Shown piece after piece: positions 46,041-56,704 of a stretch of DNA of 64,000 nucleotides. The translations under genes and the position numbers were made by a program. The notes below the pieces were generated by a model that saw nothing but the letters and a program-made list of their open reading frames with translations, was not told where the DNA came from and searched no databases. This DNA is from an uncultured Psychrobacter sp. (lineage in GTDB: Bacteria; Pseudomonadota; Gammaproteobacteria; Pseudomonadales; Moraxellaceae), in assembly GCF_947500265.1 (NCBI RefSeq), contig NZ_CANMRN010000002.1:496001-560000 (forward strand), given 5' to 3'. Each line of letters starts with the position of its first letter. The first letter of the stretch is position 1.

Positions 46041-47465
46041 TTATTTCACTACTGGCTGTTGGTTGGCTGCAGCATCAATAACATCGACACCAACCGCCTG
46101 CGCGATTTTTTGATCAAACTCTGGACGGAAATATTTAATCGCACTCATTAGTGGTTCCATCGCACCTGGGGCATGCGCACAGAACGTTTTACCAATCCAT
46201 AAATCACGCGTCAGGCCTTCTAGTTTTTCTACATCGCCCACTTGCCCTTCACCATCATTGATGGCGGTAAGCAATTTAACACCCCATGGTAGACCATCAC
46301 GACATGGTGTACACCAACCACATGACTCGCGCTGAAAGAAAATCTCAAGGTTGCGCAGTAATGGCACCATGTCTTGTGATTCATCGACGACCATAATGAG
46401 ACCTGTACCCATACGGCTACCCGCATTTTGAATGGTGTCAAAATCTACTACCACATCCAAATGCTCTGCGGTCAAAAAGTCAGTCGAGGCACCACCCGGT
46501 AACCATGCTTTCAGTGTTTTACCATCTTTCATACCACCCGCTAAATCTTCAATGATTTCGCGAGCTGTATAACCAAACGGTAATTCCCAAAGGCCTGGAT
46601 CATTAACTAAACCTGAGCAGCCGAATAGTTTGGTGCCTGGCGTTTTACTTTTGCCTTTAATTTCAGATAACGACTGATACCATTCAACGCCATGATTCAA
46701 AATCGCTGGCATATTACACAGAGTTTCAACGTTATTGACAACGGTTGGACGACCCCATGCACCAGAGATTTGTGGAAACGGCGGCTTGGTACGTGGGTTA
46801 GCACGGCGGCCTTCTAGACAGTTAATCAACGCTGTTTCTTCACCGCAGATATAACGTCCAGCGCCCGTATGCACATGCAGATTAAAACTAAAAACTGAGC
46901 CTAAAATATTGTCGCCCATTAGATTGTTAGCCAAGCACTCTTCGATAGCAGCGACCAAACGTTCAGCGGCCAAGATGTACTCACCGCGGATAAAGATATA
47001 ACCATCAGTGGCACCAATCGCATGAGCGGTAACTAGCATACCTTCGATAAGCTGAAACGGTAGACGCTCCATGAGCAAACGGTCTTTGAATGTGCCTGGC
47101 TCCATTTCATCAGCATTACAGATGAGATAACGCGGCAAACCATCCGGCGGTGACATAAACGACCATTTTAGACCAGCGTTAAAACCTGCACCACCGCGAC
47201 CTCGGACATTGGCTGCTTTAATCATATTGCCGACGTCTTTAGGCGATTTGGATAGCGCTTCTTTTAGACCCGTAAAGCCTTTTAGAGATTCATAGGTGGC
47301 TAAATCAAGCACGGCATCATGATGCGCCAAACGCCAGGTCAATGGCTTGGTTTCACTAGTGGCTGTCGCTTTATCACCATAGATTGGAACACGCTGTGCA
47401 TTTAGCTGGCTTGGCGCTTGGCCTTGACCGCGACGAGCAATTTGCTCTGAAATCGTTAAACTCAT
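46041..47465 (-). CDS. nuoF: NADH-quinone oxidoreductase subunit F
   Basis: NADH- and FMN-binding subunit, entry point for electrons. [15 protein letters not shown] is the NADH/FMN glycine-rich site, and [12 protein letters not shown] with a later CAHAPG gives the N3-type [4Fe-4S] ligands. The 474 residues include an N-terminal stretch of about 25 more than E. coli. The ATG overlaps the nuoE stop by 4 bp. Confidence 0.96.
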   Translation of the reverse strand: MSLTISEQIARRGQGQAPSQLNAQRVPIYGDKATATSETKPLTWRLAHHDAVLDLATYESLKGFTGLKEALSKSPKDVGNMIKAANVRGRGGAGFNAGLKWSFMSPPDGLPRYLICNADEMEPGTFKDRLLMERLPFQLIEGMLVTAHAIGATDGYIFIRGEYILAAERLVAAIEECLANNLMGDNILGSVFSFNLHVHTGAGRYICGEETALINCLEGRRANPRTKPPFPQISGAWGRPTVVNNVETLCNMPAILNHGVEWYQSLSEIKGKSKTPGTKLFGCSGLVNDPGLWELPFGYTAREIIEDLAGGMKDGKTLKAWLPGGASTDFLTAEHLDVVVDFDTIQNAGSRMGTGLIMVVDESQDMVPLLRNLEIFFQRESCGWCTPCRDGLPWGVKLLTAINDGEGQVGDVEKLEGLTRDLWIGKTFCAHAPGAMEPLMSAIKYFRPEFDQKIAQAVGVDVIDAAANQQPVVK

Positions 47466-47995
47466 GCGTATAGCTCCAATAATTGCGCGACCTCAGATGG
47501 CTGGACAGGGCCGTAAGTGTCTTCATCAATCAGTACCGCCGGCCCTTTATCACAGTTGCCCAAGCAGCAAATTGGCAATAGGGTAAAACGTCCATCAGCA
47601 GTGGTTTGACCATACTCAATGCCTAGCTGTGATCTAATCTCAGCTGACAGCGCCTCATAACCTGTCAAATAACAAGCCACAGAGTCACATATGAGAATCA
47701 CATGGCGACCGACAGGTTGGCGATATATACGGTTAAAGAAAGTCGCAACCCCATCCATATCTGACATCGGGATATCTAGGATATTGGCAATGGCATTTGC
47801 TTGCGCATCATTGACCCAACCGTTGCGCTTTTGCACGATTTTTAGCGCATCTAGCGAGGCGGCACGCGCCTGTGGGTAATGGTGCATAAACTCATGAATG
47901 GCAGCAATTTCATCACTGGTGAGAATGCTTTCCACATCTACTTTTGGCATTTTGTCGGAAACAATTTTCATAATCTTCTGTCTTTCCTCACTCAT
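47462..47995 (-). CDS. nuoE: NADH-quinone oxidoreductase subunit E
   Basis: Thioredoxin-fold subunit with the N1a [2Fe-2S] cluster. Ligands are CDSVAC and CCLGNC, in the usual Cx4C...Cx3C arrangement. [16 protein letters not shown] is also conserved. The 177-residue length is normal. The first ATG (47995) is used here, with an alternative seven codons later; neither has a strong ribosome site. It is coupled to nuoF by ATGA and lies 123 bp after nuoCD. Confidence 0.95.
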   Translation of the reverse strand: MSEERQKIMKIVSDKMPKVDVESILTSDEIAAIHEFMHHYPQARAASLDALKIVQKRNGWVNDAQANAIANILDIPMSDMDGVATFFNRIYRQPVGRHVILICDSVACYLTGYEALSAEIRSQLGIEYGQTTADGRFTLLPICCLGNCDKGPAVLIDEDTYGPVQPSEVAQLLELYA

Positions 47996-48118
47996 CCTGC
48001 TCTATCACAAGCCAATATCAGTCTGATTGAAACTGTGGTTATATTGGCGAGTGACAGCATTTTGGTGTGCCATCAGGCAATAATATATTGATGAACAAAT
48101 ACTTTTGAAGCAGCGGCT

Positions 48119-49894
48119 CTAACGATCACAATCCGCCATCACGATATCAATCGATGCCAAATACATAATGGCATCAGAAACTAGCGAGCCATTGATGACC
48201 GACGGCATCTGCTGTAAATGCGCAAATGTTGGCGTACGAATACGGGTGCGATAGCTCATCGTGGCCTTGTCTGAGGTAATGTAATAACTGTTCAGACCTT
48301 TGGTCGCCTCAACGATCGTTGTACATTCGCCCGCTGGCATCACAGGACCCCAAGATACCGAGATAAAGTGATTAATAAGCGTTTCGATATCATTCAATGT
48401 ACGGTCTTTCGGCGGTGGTACGGCCAGTGGATGATCCGCTTTATAAGGACCTTGTGGCATGTTGTCCATACATTGGCGGATAATACGCAATGACTGACGC
48501 ATCTCTTCGACTTTGACCATACAGCGATCATAAGCATCACCGTTGTAGCCAACTGGCACTTCAAAATCGTAATTCTCATAACCCATGTATGGACGTGCTT
48601 TACGTAGGTCGAAGTCAACGCCTGTCGCGCGCAGACCAGCGCCAGTCACGCCCCAAGCAAGTGCTTGCTTAGCATTATACTGAGCAACACCTTGGGTACG
48701 GCCCTTGAGCACACTGTTTTGCAATGCTGCTTTGACATACTCGTCTAAGCGTTTTGGCATCCAATCTAGGAACTCACGAACCAAACGCTGCCAGCCACGT
48801 GGCAGATCAGCAGCAGTACCGCCGATACGGAACCAAGCGGGGTGCATACGATAACCAGTCACGGCTTCGATGACGTCATAGGCTTTTTGGCGATCGGTAA
48901 ACATATAGAATACAGGGGTCATACCACCCGCATCCTGAATGAACGTACCGACGAATAGTAAGTTATTGGTAATACGGAAGAACTCGCTCATCATTACGCG
49001 GATGGTTTCAGCGCGCGGCGGAATCGTAATTCCAGCAAGCTTTTCGACCGACATGATGTACGGCAGCTCATTCATCACACCGCCGAGATAATCAATACGG
49101 TCGGTATAAGGAATAAATGAATGCCAAGTTTGACGCTCAGCCATCTTTTCTGCACCGCGATGGTGATAGCCGATATCAGGGATACAGTCGACGACTTCTT
49201 CGCCATCAAGCTGTAGTACCAAACGGAACGCACCGTGAGCAGAGGGATGGTTAGGACCAATGTTCAAGAACATAAAGTCTTCATCACGACCTGAACGCTT
49301 CATGCCCCACTCCTCTGGGACAAAACGCAAGTTTTCTTGCTCGTATTGTTGCTTGGCCGTATTCAAGAAGTACGGGGTAAACTCAGTCGCCCGCGCATGG
49401 TACTCTTTACGCAGTGGATGACCTTCCCAGTATTTTGGCAACAAAATACGGGTCAAATGCGGATGACCTGTAAAGACGATACCGAACATGTCCCACACTT
49501 CACGCTCATACCAGTTGGCGTTTGGCCAAATATTGGTGGCGCTCGGTACATTGACATCGTCTTCGCTTAGCGCGACCTTGATACGTACATCGCTATTGCG
49601 CTCAAGCGACATCAAGTGATAAAACACCGTAAAGTCACTGTCAGGCAAACCCGCGCGATGCTGGCGTAAACGCTCATCTATCGCTGATAAGTCAAATAGC
49701 ATGACATACGGCTTAGGCAGTTTGCGCAAGAATAAGAGAATATCTAATAAATCAGCACGCGCCACCCAAACCGTTGGAATCTCATCCACAGTCTGCTGCA
49801 CGACAAATTTACCAGCATACTTTTGCTCCAGCTCTGTGATGACTGCTGGGACGGGCTTGATCTTAGGATCTATGTTTTCGACTACCGTGACCAT
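48119..49894 (-). CDS. nuoCD: NADH-quinone oxidoreductase fused subunit CD
   Basis: Fusion of the NuoC (about 1-190) and NuoD (about 205-591) parts of the quinone-binding arm, as in E. coli and other gammaproteobacteria. NuoC shows [17 protein letters not shown] and HPLRKEYHA; NuoD shows [15 protein letters not shown] and the C-terminal IVMADCDR. The linker contains [19 protein letters not shown]. The ATG follows AAGGAAT. A 20-bp tandem duplication lies directly upstream. Confidence 0.96.
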   Translation of the reverse strand: MVTVVENIDPKIKPVPAVITELEQKYAGKFVVQQTVDEIPTVWVARADLLDILLFLRKLPKPYVMLFDLSAIDERLRQHRAGLPDSDFTVFYHLMSLERNSDVRIKVALSEDDVNVPSATNIWPNANWYEREVWDMFGIVFTGHPHLTRILLPKYWEGHPLRKEYHARATEFTPYFLNTAKQQYEQENLRFVPEEWGMKRSGRDEDFMFLNIGPNHPSAHGAFRLVLQLDGEEVVDCIPDIGYHHRGAEKMAERQTWHSFIPYTDRIDYLGGVMNELPYIMSVEKLAGITIPPRAETIRVMMSEFFRITNNLLFVGTFIQDAGGMTPVFYMFTDRQKAYDVIEAVTGYRMHPAWFRIGGTAADLPRGWQRLVREFLDWMPKRLDEYVKAALQNSVLKGRTQGVAQYNAKQALAWGVTGAGLRATGVDFDLRKARPYMGYENYDFEVPVGYNGDAYDRCMVKVEEMRQSLRIIRQCMDNMPQGPYKADHPLAVPPPKDRTLNDIETLINHFISVSWGPVMPAGECTTIVEATKGLNSYYITSDKATMSYRTRIRTPTFAHLQQMPSVINGSLVSDAIMYLASIDIVMADCDR

Positions 49895-49912
49895 GAATGA
49901 TGTATTCCTTCA

Positions 49913-49952
49913 TTAATCATAACTGAACTATGTTAATCATAACTGAACTATG
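49913..49952. repeat. 20-bp tandem duplication upstream of nuoCD
   Basis: Two perfect copies of TTAATCATAACTGAACTATG at 49913-49932 and 49933-49952 fill part of the 112-bp spacer between nuoB and nuoCD. Confidence 0.9.
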
Positions 49953-50006
49953 ATAAGCGCATAAAATATTGAAACTGTTGCTACAAGTCTAAATGCTATT
50001 TGAAAC

Positions 50007-50675
50007 TTAAATACTGTCTGGGCTGCGCAAGTTTTTGACAGCGATACGATCTGCCTGCTTACGGTCACGCTCAGGCGTCATTTGCGGCTGATAGATACCC
50101 TGCTCATTGACATGGATACCCAGCGGACGACGCTCTTTAGTAATAGATTCTTGTAACAACATCAAACCCTGAATAAGCGCTTCTGGACGCGGCGGACAAC
50201 CTGGTACATAGACATCAACAGGGATAATCTTATCGACGCCTTGTACGACAGAATAAATATCATACATGCCGCCCGAGTTGGCACAGGCACCCATAGAGAT
50301 AACCCATTTTGGCTCAAGCATTTGCTCATATAGGCGCTGAATAACAGGGGCCATCTTAACGAAGCAAGTACCAGCGACGATCATGACATCCGCCTGACGA
50401 GGCGAGGCACGAATAACCTCTGCCCCAAAACGTGACAAATCATGAACGGCGGTTAAGGTAGTAGCGTATTCAACATAGCAGCAAGAGGTACCAAAGTTAA
50501 ATGGCCAAAGTGAGTTCTTACGCCCCCAGTTTGCTGTTGAATGAACGAGGTCTTCGAGACGACCCATAAAGACGTTTTTATTCACTTCATCTTCGATAGG
50601 ATCATTGACCGTTTGACTGGTCTGTGCAGGATAGGTATCTGCATCGGGGTTGGCTTTTGTTAATGTGTATTTCAT
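50007..50675 (-). CDS. nuoB: NADH-quinone oxidoreductase subunit B
   Basis: Carries cluster N2, the last iron-sulfur centre before quinone. Ligands appear in [10 protein letters not shown], the GTCF segment, and the late [10 protein letters not shown]. The 222-residue length is normal. The frame opens at TTG (50684), but the ATG at 50675 with AAGG upstream is preferred. It follows nuoA with a 174-bp gap. Confidence 0.95.
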   Translation of the reverse strand: MKYTLTKANPDADTYPAQTSQTVNDPIEDEVNKNVFMGRLEDLVHSTANWGRKNSLWPFNFGTSCCYVEYATTLTAVHDLSRFGAEVIRASPRQADVMIVAGTCFVKMAPVIQRLYEQMLEPKWVISMGACANSGGMYDIYSVVQGVDKIIPVDVYVPGCPPRPEALIQGLMLLQESITKERRPLGIHVNEQGIYQPQMTPERDRKQADRIAVKNLRSPDSI

Positions 50676-50849
50676 AACATACAACCTTCATATTAGGCTT
50701 GGCGTGGCAATCATCTTGCTCGCGCTGTCGCCATAATTTTATTATTAATAAGTGGCTAATCATCAGCGATCATTAATACAAACAGAACTGACGCTTTCAT
50801 GCTTTCCTGCTCGTTTTTGCAAACGCTATAGGCTGAGCATCAACTGCTA

Positions 50850-51473
50850 TTAACGTTCAGTTTTGTCCTGCTGAGCAGACGTCGCAAAATCCACAGAAGT
50901 AACGTTACCCGTGGTATTAATATGATCGATGTTTTGTAGATGACGACGATTGGTCTCAATATTGTTCGAGACATTGATTTGACCGGATGACTGTGCGGGT
51001 ACTTTACCTGTCGGATCGACCATTAGCTCATGAGCACCATCAAACTTGGTGATGTCTGCCAAATTAAAGCCTGCAGGCGCCGCATATAAGCGTGCTTTTT
51101 TGCGTAGCTTGTCAGCAGGTGCCCAGTTCATCGCACCCAAGCTCAGCTCGTAAATCAAACCGATAATCAGAATAGTGATAAACGTGCCAGCGGCGGCAAA
51201 GCCAAGCCAGCCTGCCTCGCGTACCGACACAGCATAAGCGTAGAGATATAGCGCCTCTAAATCAAAAATCACAAAGAAGATTGCGACCAAATAAAATTTG
51301 GCAGACAAACGAATACGGGCGTTGCCAGATCCGACAACACCCGCTTCAAATACTTCTTCCTTTTGTGAGCCTTGAGAGCGACCGCCAAGTAAGCGCGGTA
51401 CGACCAGCATAAAGACAACTAGCCCAATGGCGGCTAAGATAAAAGCAATGGCTGACCAATTAAAAGCAGACAT
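50850..51473 (-). CDS. nuoA: NADH-quinone oxidoreductase subunit A, C-terminally extended
   Basis: Three-helix membrane subunit, first gene of the operon. The conserved loop around SAKFYLVAIFFVIFDLEALYLYAYA, here named by its SAKFYLVAI and FDLEALYLY parts, is clear. At 207 residues it is about 60 longer than E. coli NuoA; the excess is a polar C-terminal tail (KVPAQSSGQINVSNN...). GAGGAG precedes the ATG. The upstream spacer of about 840 bp holds direct repeats that may bear on operon control. Confidence 0.93.
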   Translation of the reverse strand: MSAFNWSAIAFILAAIGLVVFMLVVPRLLGGRSQGSQKEEVFEAGVVGSGNARIRLSAKFYLVAIFFVIFDLEALYLYAYAVSVREAGWLGFAAAGTFITILIIGLIYELSLGAMNWAPADKLRKKARLYAAPAGFNLADITKFDGAHELMVDPTGKVPAQSSGQINVSNNIETNRRHLQNIDHINTTGNVTSVDFATSAQQDKTER

Positions 51474-51570
51474 GATAATACGTGCTCCTCACCCAATCGA
51501 GTGTTAGACACAGCGCAAGCACTGACCCACTCAGGCCATGTTGCGACAGGTATAACGCAGACGAAAACAC

Positions 51571-51603
51571 AAAGTGACTTTATTTAAAAAGTGACTTTAT
51601 TTA
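51571..51603. repeat. 16-bp direct repeat, two copies
   Basis: AAAGTGACTTTATTTA occurs at 51571-51586 and again at 51588-51603, about 100-130 bp upstream of nuoA. Confidence 0.85.
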
Positions 51604-51662
51604 AGTAATTGTCACTGCACTTCAGTAACTGTCACTGTGTTTAAGTAACTGTCATTGAGTCA
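51603..51662. repeat. 20-bp direct repeat, three copies
   Basis: Three adjacent 20-bp units start at 51603, 51623 and 51643, each containing AGTAA(C/T)TGTCA(C/T)TG. They abut the preceding 16-bp repeats. Iteron-like protein binding sites or slippage products are both possible. Confidence 0.82.
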
Positions 51663-52315
51663 CATGTTAGGTATTTTGCTGGTAACAACCAATTATCAAG
51701 CTTATTGACGACGATGTCAGACGTGACCAACTGTAGAGATTCCGGTATGCGCGCGGATAAAGGCTGGTCGCCCAACGCATCTTCTAACAACGTAAGATCA
51801 ACGTATTAAATCAATATCATATCTGACTGCTTACTTAATTGATTTAATAGCTCATTACACGTGGTCAACAATGACGTGACAACTGGCATAAATTATTTAC
51901 GTACTATACGCATATCAGTGCCTAAAAGCTAGTTTTTAACTGTATTCGACGGTCATTTTCTATGAAACAAAATGTGTTTTTTTTACCAAAAATTATGATA
52001 TAGACGTTACCTTATATTAACCCCAAATCCATGCTTTGTTCGATACGCAAACGCTGTCACGCTATTTACCAAAAATCAAGTGCGCTCATACCCTGTTTTC
52101 ATCACCCAACTCCTCCCCCAAAGTGACCGTTTTTGCTTTATAATGACCCACCTAATTTTACGATATGTCATCATCAAACCTTAAATTCTATTATCCTTAT
52201 AACAAACATTATTAAGATATCACTACGATATCAATTTTGGTGATACGCACCGCGTTCATCTACTTGTGCTATATCAGCGCTACCCTCTTTTTGCTCTTGT
52301 CTTACAGGTCACGTT

Positions 52316-54349
52316 ATGAGTCAACTCAATCCCAAACAACAAGAAGCCATGCTCTACGTATCCGGCCCACTACTTGTACTCGCAGGTGCTGGCTCCGGCA
52401 AGACCTCGGTGATCACGCGTAAAATTGCTTACCTAATCCAAGAATGCGACATGCCAGCTGAGCGTATCACTGCCGTAACCTTTACCAATAAAGCAGCACG
52501 TGAAATGAAAGCCCGTGTCAGCAAACTACTACCAAGCGAAAAAACGCGTGGTTTGACTGTATCGACCTTTCACCAATTTGGTCTCCAGTTTTTGCGCTAT
52601 GAGCTGATGCATACGCCGCTAAAAGGCAATTTTTCTATCATGGACAGCGATGATAGTAAGCGCCTCTTGATGGAGCTGATGATGCGCGACAACTTAAGCG
52701 GCGCTGAAAGTCGTGAGCTGGTTGGTAAAGCGATCAAGATGATTTCTGATTGGAAAAACGATTTGATTGAGCCTGACAAGGCGATGGAGACGTTAGACGA
52801 TCCAGAAGACATGATTTTTGCAACCTTGTACGCGCTTTATGAGCGTAACTTGCGTGCATATAATGCCGTCGATTTTGATGACTTGATTGTACTGCCAACC
52901 AAAATATTACGTGAAAATAGAGAACTGCGGGACAAATGGCAAAACCGTATTCGCTATCTATTGGTCGATGAGTATCAAGATACCAATACCGCCCAGTATG
53001 AAATGATTAAGCATTTGGTTGGTCCGCAAGGTCGTTTTACCGTGGTGGGTGATGATGACCAATCTATCTATGCGTGGCGCGGGGCGAAGCCTGAAAACAT
53101 GGCACTGCTAAAAGAAGATTTCCCAAAACTAAAAATCGTCATGCTTGAGCAAAATTACCGTTCAACCACCCGTATTTTGACCTCTGCCAACGCCGTTATT
53201 CTCAACAACGAGCATTTATTTGAAAAGAAACTGTGGTCAGATAAAGGTCAAGGCGAAAAAATCCGCATCATTAACTGCCGTAATGATGACGATGAGTCTG
53301 AGCGCGTCGCCAAAGAAATTGTCACGCATAAACTGCGTTTTGGTAATGAGTGGGAGCAGTATGCGGTACTCTACCGCAGTAACTTTCAGGCACGTATGCT
53401 AGAGGCACAATTGCGCCAGCTACAAGTACCCTATAAATTATCGGGCGGTCAGTCGTTCTTTGCCCGTAGTGAAATCAAAGACATCATGGGCTATCTGCGC
53501 CTGATATTGAACCCCGAAGATGACAGCGCGTTTTTGCGTATTATTAATACACCCAAACGCGGTATGGGACCTGCCACGCTAGAGAAACTTGGCTTATTTG
53601 CGCAAGAACACAGCATATCGCTACTGGCTTCTTGTACTCATGCCGGCTTGGCTCATGTGTTGCCATCTAAGGCTTATGGCACGATAAAAGAGTTTGGCGA
53701 GTTCATTGAGCACTATACACGCGAGCTGGACCAACACCCTGATCCTGTGCCAATCGTACGCCAAATGATTGATGAGACGGGTTATATTGATTTTGTCCGT
53801 AGCGATGCCAAAACACCGCAGCAAGAAAAAAACCGTATTGATAATATCGATATGCTGTATACCAGTATTCAGTCACTCATTAATCGCGCGGAAGAAGACG
53901 AAGATCGCACGATTGATACCATCATTCGTAAACTGGTCTTGCTTGATATGCTCGAACAACAGCAAGAAGAAGAGAACACTAACAAAGTCAACTTGATGAC
54001 CTTACATGCGGCAAAAGGTCTAGAGTTTGATTTTGTTTATATCATGGGGCTTGAGGAAGAGATGCTACCGCATCGCAACTCTATCATGAGTGAGACGGTC
54101 GAAGAAGAGCGTCGTCTGATGTATGTAGGCATTACCCGTGCGCGTCGTGAGCTGACTTTGACACTTGCGACCCAGCGCCGTGCTGGCGGACAAATGCGCG
54201 TTACCTCAGAATCAAGATTTTTGGATGAGTTGCCTGAGGATCATATTGATTGGCCTGCCAAAGCGAAAAAGAAAAAAGCGACCAAAGATCCAGAAGCCGT
54301 CGCTGATGAATATCTGGCCAATATTCGAGCGCTACTGGGCAAGCGTTAA
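52316..54349 (+). CDS. rep: ATP-dependent DNA helicase Rep
   Basis: Superfamily 1A 3'-5' helicase that helps forks pass protein roadblocks. Motif I LVLAGAGSGKTSVI lies at 21-34; further motifs are AVTFTNKAAREMKARV, LLVDEYQDTN (II), VVGDDDQSIYAWRGA (III), QNYRST (IV), LMTLHAAKGLEFDFVYI (V) and LMYVGITRARREL (VI). The N-terminus MSQLNPKQQEAMLYVSGP is closer to Rep than to UvrD or PcrA. The length of 677 residues fits. AGGT precedes the ATG weakly. Confidence 0.93.
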   Translation: MSQLNPKQQEAMLYVSGPLLVLAGAGSGKTSVITRKIAYLIQECDMPAERITAVTFTNKAAREMKARVSKLLPSEKTRGLTVSTFHQFGLQFLRYELMHTPLKGNFSIMDSDDSKRLLMELMMRDNLSGAESRELVGKAIKMISDWKNDLIEPDKAMETLDDPEDMIFATLYALYERNLRAYNAVDFDDLIVLPTKILRENRELRDKWQNRIRYLLVDEYQDTNTAQYEMIKHLVGPQGRFTVVGDDDQSIYAWRGAKPENMALLKEDFPKLKIVMLEQNYRSTTRILTSANAVILNNEHLFEKKLWSDKGQGEKIRIINCRNDDDESERVAKEIVTHKLRFGNEWEQYAVLYRSNFQARMLEAQLRQLQVPYKLSGGQSFFARSEIKDIMGYLRLILNPEDDSAFLRIINTPKRGMGPATLEKLGLFAQEHSISLLASCTHAGLAHVLPSKAYGTIKEFGEFIEHYTRELDQHPDPVPIVRQMIDETGYIDFVRSDAKTPQQEKNRIDNIDMLYTSIQSLINRAEEDEDRTIDTIIRKLVLLDMLEQQQEEENTNKVNLMTLHAAKGLEFDFVYIMGLEEEMLPHRNSIMSETVEEERRLMYVGITRARRELTLTLATQRRAGGQMRVTSESRFLDELPEDHIDWPAKAKKKKATKDPEAVADEYLANIRALLGKR

Positions 54350-54505
54350 TCTTAATCAAGGCATTTAAGCACCTGAGTAATAAACACCTAAGTAAAACGC
54401 TTGCGAGAACACGCTTTAGACTGCGCAAAAGGCGATTGTTATAATCGTCATTGTTATTGTTCTTTATATACTGTAAAAAATTGACTGTAAAAACTTGGAA
54501 CACAT

Positions 54506-55909
54506 ATGCCTACCCCGACGCCCAATCAGGAACGAACTGCCATGCTGTCAGGAGATTATAACTCGGCCGAATATAGTGCCGAATATAAGCTTCTGTATCT
54601 GCAGGGTCTGGTTGCTGATAAAGCCTACGAGGCCATTACAGAGTTTTTAGAAAAGCAGTCCGAATATGAGATTGCCAACCTACTAGAGTCCTTCCCGACT
54701 CAAAACCGTCTGTTGATTTGGGCGCAGGTGCCAGAGCACATTAAAGGTGAAGTGCTTGCCGAGCTAGATGTCGATACACGCCAGCCATTAATGGAGAATA
54801 TTTCTTCTCAAGAAATATCCTTGTTTACCCAAGACCTTGATGCTCAAGACATCTCTGAGATTTTGGACACTGTCACTGAGAGCGTACGCACCTCAGTCAT
54901 GGCAACGCTGGACGAAGAGACCCGAGTCCAAGTCAATAAGCTTGATACCTATGCTGACTGGGAAGTTGGTAGCTATATGGATCCTGATATTATTCAGATA
55001 AGGGATGATATCTGTTTGGCGGATGTGCAAGAGTGGCTGCGTGAAAATGACGACCTGCTAGATGACGAGAGCCAAGAGCTGCTCGTTGTCGATCAAAGCC
55101 AGCAATTACTGGGACTACTGAGTCTAGTAGATTTAATTAAGCATAAACAAAACATCTTGGTCTCGGAGCTGATTGATACTGCTATTACGATTAATGATCG
55201 CTTGGATATTCAAGATGCTGCCGCGATTTTTCGTTCAGAAGACATCCGTTTTGCGCCCGTCATCAATAGCCATGGCGAGCTGGTTGGTCAACTAAACGGT
55301 GAAGACATCATGGAGATTATCCAAGATGATGTCGACAGCACCATGAAAAACCTCGCTGGTGTTAGCCAAGATGAAGAGCTGTTTGCTCCTATCCTCACCA
55401 GTGCTAAAAGCCGTAGCGTCTGGCTAGGTATCAATTTATGTACCGCCCTTTTAGCCGCAGCTGTGATTGGACAGTTTGAAGAAGTACTAGCACAAGTTGT
55501 GGCATTAGCGATATTGATGCCAGTGGTCGCCAGTATGGGCGGTATTGCTGGCTCGCAAACGCTGACGGTTGTTATCCGCGGGATGGCGATGGGCCAAATC
55601 GGTGGTTCTAACCGTGTCTGGCTGTTGAATAAAGAGCTGTGGGTAGGTGCGATAAACGGTATCATCTGGGCGATAATTATGGCGTTTATTGCTCAGTTAT
55701 GGTTTCATGATATTAAGATCAGTGCCGTCATCGGTTTTGCCATTGCGATCAACATGACTGCGGCTAATGTCTCGGGGATCAGCATACCGCTGATGCTAAA
55801 ACGAATGAATATCGACCCTGCTCTATCTGCATCGGTTATCCTAACGACCGTCACGGATATCGTCGGCTTTATGTCGTTTTTGGGATTGGCTAGCGTATTG
55901 ATACTCTAG
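54506..55909 (+). CDS. mgtE: Magnesium transporter MgtE
   Basis: Mg2+ channel with cytoplasmic sensor. The 467 residues comprise an N domain of superhelical repeats (about 25-140), a CBS pair (about 150-280, with DDIMEIIQDDVDSTMKN at its end) and a C-terminal five-helix pore (about 300-467). The pore contains the conserved PVVASMGGIAGSQTLTVVIRG. The ATG at 54506 is used; one 12 codons later, after AGGA, is an alternative. An 8-bp tandem repeat array begins just after the stop. Confidence 0.93.
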   Translation: MPTPTPNQERTAMLSGDYNSAEYSAEYKLLYLQGLVADKAYEAITEFLEKQSEYEIANLLESFPTQNRLLIWAQVPEHIKGEVLAELDVDTRQPLMENISSQEISLFTQDLDAQDISEILDTVTESVRTSVMATLDEETRVQVNKLDTYADWEVGSYMDPDIIQIRDDICLADVQEWLRENDDLLDDESQELLVVDQSQQLLGLLSLVDLIKHKQNILVSELIDTAITINDRLDIQDAAAIFRSEDIRFAPVINSHGELVGQLNGEDIMEIIQDDVDSTMKNLAGVSQDEELFAPILTSAKSRSVWLGINLCTALLAAAVIGQFEEVLAQVVALAILMPVVASMGGIAGSQTLTVVIRGMAMGQIGGSNRVWLLNKELWVGAINGIIWAIIMAFIAQLWFHDIKISAVIGFAIAINMTAANVSGISIPLMLKRMNIDPALSASVILTTVTDIVGFMSFLGLASVLIL

Positions 55910-55912
55910 TTG

Positions 55913-55968
55913 ATTGCTGAATTGCTGAATTGCTGAATTGCTGAATTGCTGAATTGCTGAATTGCTGA
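55913..55968. repeat. 8-bp tandem repeat ATTGCTGA, seven copies
   Basis: Seven perfect head-to-tail copies of ATTGCTGA run from 55913 to 55968, starting three bases after the mgtE stop and ending 135 bp before dut. Copy number probably varies between strains. Confidence 0.95.
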
Positions 55969-56103
55969 ATAATCAATGACTCAATCCAAATATAGAATTG
56001 TTATTTGTATAAAAATTTCGAATAAGATTTATTTAGACCTTAGTTCAAGGCCTTAGTTTTAAATCATAATTTAAAAACCATCAAATCGTTAAGTGAGTGT
56101 GTT

Positions 56104-56568
56104 ATGCAAGCTGTACAAGTTAAAGTGGTAAACCCTAAAATTACTGAAGACGAAGCATTTTCTCTACCAACTCGTGCCACCGATGGCAGTGCAGGTATTG
56201 ACTTGCGTGCTTGTATTGACGAGCCATTAACGATTAAAGCAGGTGAAACCCATTTAATTGGTACAGGTCTTGCCGTTTATATTCAAGATCCTAATTATGC
56301 AGGTATGATTTTACCGCGTTCAGGTCTTGGTCATAAGCACGGTATCGTCTTGGGTAACTTGGTTGGACTAATTGATGCCGACTATCAGGGCGAGCTGATG
56401 GTTAGTATTTGGAACCGCAGTAGCGACGACTTTGTTCTTAATCCAGCTGAGCGTATGGCACAGTACATCGTGGTACCTGTTGCGCGTCCTGAGTTTGAAG
56501 TGGTTGCAGAATTCAGTGATGAAAGCGTACGCGGTGCAGGCGGGTTTGGACACTCAGGTCGTCAATAA
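56104..56568 (+). CDS. dut: dUTP diphosphatase
   Basis: Trimeric dUTPase that keeps uracil out of DNA and supplies dUMP for thymidylate. The five motifs are visible, including [37 protein letters not shown] (start and end quoted as landmarks) and the C-terminal GAGGFGHSG arm that closes over the active site. The 154-residue length is normal. It lies in the dut-algC-argB order also known from Pseudomonas. Confidence 0.95.
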   Translation: MQAVQVKVVNPKITEDEAFSLPTRATDGSAGIDLRACIDEPLTIKAGETHLIGTGLAVYIQDPNYAGMILPRSGLGHKHGIVLGNLVGLIDADYQGELMVSIWNRSSDDFVLNPAERMAQYIVVPVARPEFEVVAEFSDESVRGAGGFGHSGRQ

Positions 56569-56614
56569 TAGCTATTTTGACGGTCAATTCTGCTAGTAAT
56601 TTTTAGATAGCCTT

Positions 56615-56647
56615 CAAGGTTTTGCTTAAGCTATATATAAAACCTTG
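56615..56647 (+). terminator. Possible weak terminator after dut
   Basis: CAAGGTTTT pairs with AAAACCTTG over a 15-nt loop and is followed by a T-rich but broken run. It lies about 50 bp after the dut stop. Confidence 0.4.
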
Positions 56648-56704
56648 CGCTATTTATTTTTATTTACCATTGAACATCTATCACGGTTATAAGGAGAATA
56701 AGCA

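Larger units (their letters stand above)
51474..52315. other. 842-bp divergent spacer, nuoA / rep
   Basis: The largest gene-free stretch in the window. It holds the direct repeats at 51571-51662, presumably the nuo promoter, and a possible rep promoter with TATAAT at 52139-52144. A short frame at 52237-52422 overlaps the rep start and looks spurious. No RNA gene recognised. Confidence 0.6.

Noticed and set aside
51571..51662. Possible CRISPR array
   Set aside because: Repeats are directly adjacent with no unique spacers, and there are no cas genes.
55288..55665. 125-codon open frame opposite mgtE
   Set aside because: Antisense within the CBS/pore coding region, with no supporting signals.
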